From an uncultured Phaeodactylibacter sp. (GTDB taxonomy: Bacteria; Bacteroidota; Bacteroidia; Chitinophagales; Saprospiraceae): a DNA stretch of 7,396 nucleotides. Positions within the stretch are counted from its first letter, which is position 1; every line of letters starts with the position of its first letter. Below the pieces are notes generated by a model. That model saw only the letters and a list, made by a program, of their open reading frames with translations, did no database searches and was not told where the DNA came from. The DNA is taken from contig CAJXXJ010000174.1 of the NCBI GenBank assembly GCA_913062745.1, positions 1 to 7,396 on the forward strand, given 5' to 3'. Shown here piece after piece: positions 7,383 through 7,396 of this stretch. The translations under genes were made by a program, and so were the position numbers.

Positions 7383-7396
7383 ATGAATAGCCCGAA
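7383..7396 (+). CDS. Possible start of a divergent gene, only first codons present
   Basis: ATG at 7383 is followed by AAT AGC CCG and then the window ends, so no product can be proposed. Support is indirect. It lies about 45 nt downstream of the predicted start site of the plus-strand promoter at 7300-7332, and a purine-rich GCAGAGG ends 6 nt before it. An earlier ATG at 7363 hits a stop after seven codons. The real start could equally lie beyond the edge. Confidence 0.25.

Noticed and set aside
1..7396. Search for tRNA, rRNA, CRISPR, insertion sequences, toxin-antitoxin or defence genes
   Set aside because: No cloverleaf-like or repeat-spacer pattern, transposase motif, terminal inverted repeats or known defence domain was seen. 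Almost all of the window is accounted for by five coding genes.

Overview
The window looks like an ordinary chromosomal segment from a member of the Bacteroidota, possibly the Saprospiria/Lewinella side of the phylum. The evidence is a MurF-alanine racemase fusion (a Bacteroidota hallmark), DUF4230 and DUF3108 proteins, a secreted protein with an N-terminal carboxypeptidase-like regulatory domain, start codons without clear Shine-Dalgarno sequences, and promoter-like sites of the TTTG / TAnnTTTG type. The phylum call is firm. The finer placement is a guess from the fairly GC-rich coding sequence.

Layout, left to right. Positions 1-2289 (minus strand) hold most of a bifunctional murF-alr gene whose 3' end runs off the left edge. 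Upstream on the same strand, after a 36-nt gap, lies complete purD (2326-3594). The two are probably co-transcribed, with purD first. A 127-nt divergent intergenic region (3595-3721) separates purD from a plus-strand gene (3722-5758). That gene encodes a 678-residue secreted, probably outer-membrane-associated protein of unknown role. It meets a minus-strand pair tail to tail with only 8 nt between the stop codons. The pair is a DUF3108 protein (6430-7308, promoter-proximal) followed after 15 nt by a DUF4230 membrane-anchored protein (5767-6414). The right end (7309-7396) is an AT-rich divergent intergenic region. It carries a very good plus-strand Bacteroidota promoter match and possibly the first codons of another gene.

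Functionally, the left part is housekeeping: the second step of purine biosynthesis, plus D-alanine supply and its loading (as D-Ala-D-Ala) onto the peptidoglycan precursor. The right part is three envelope-directed proteins without an assigned biochemical role. I saw no mobile element, CRISPR array, RNA gene, toxin-antitoxin or defence module, and no clear new system. The most useful leads are the DUF3108-DUF4230 pair, the uncharacterised 678-residue envelope protein, and the divergent promoter at the right edge.
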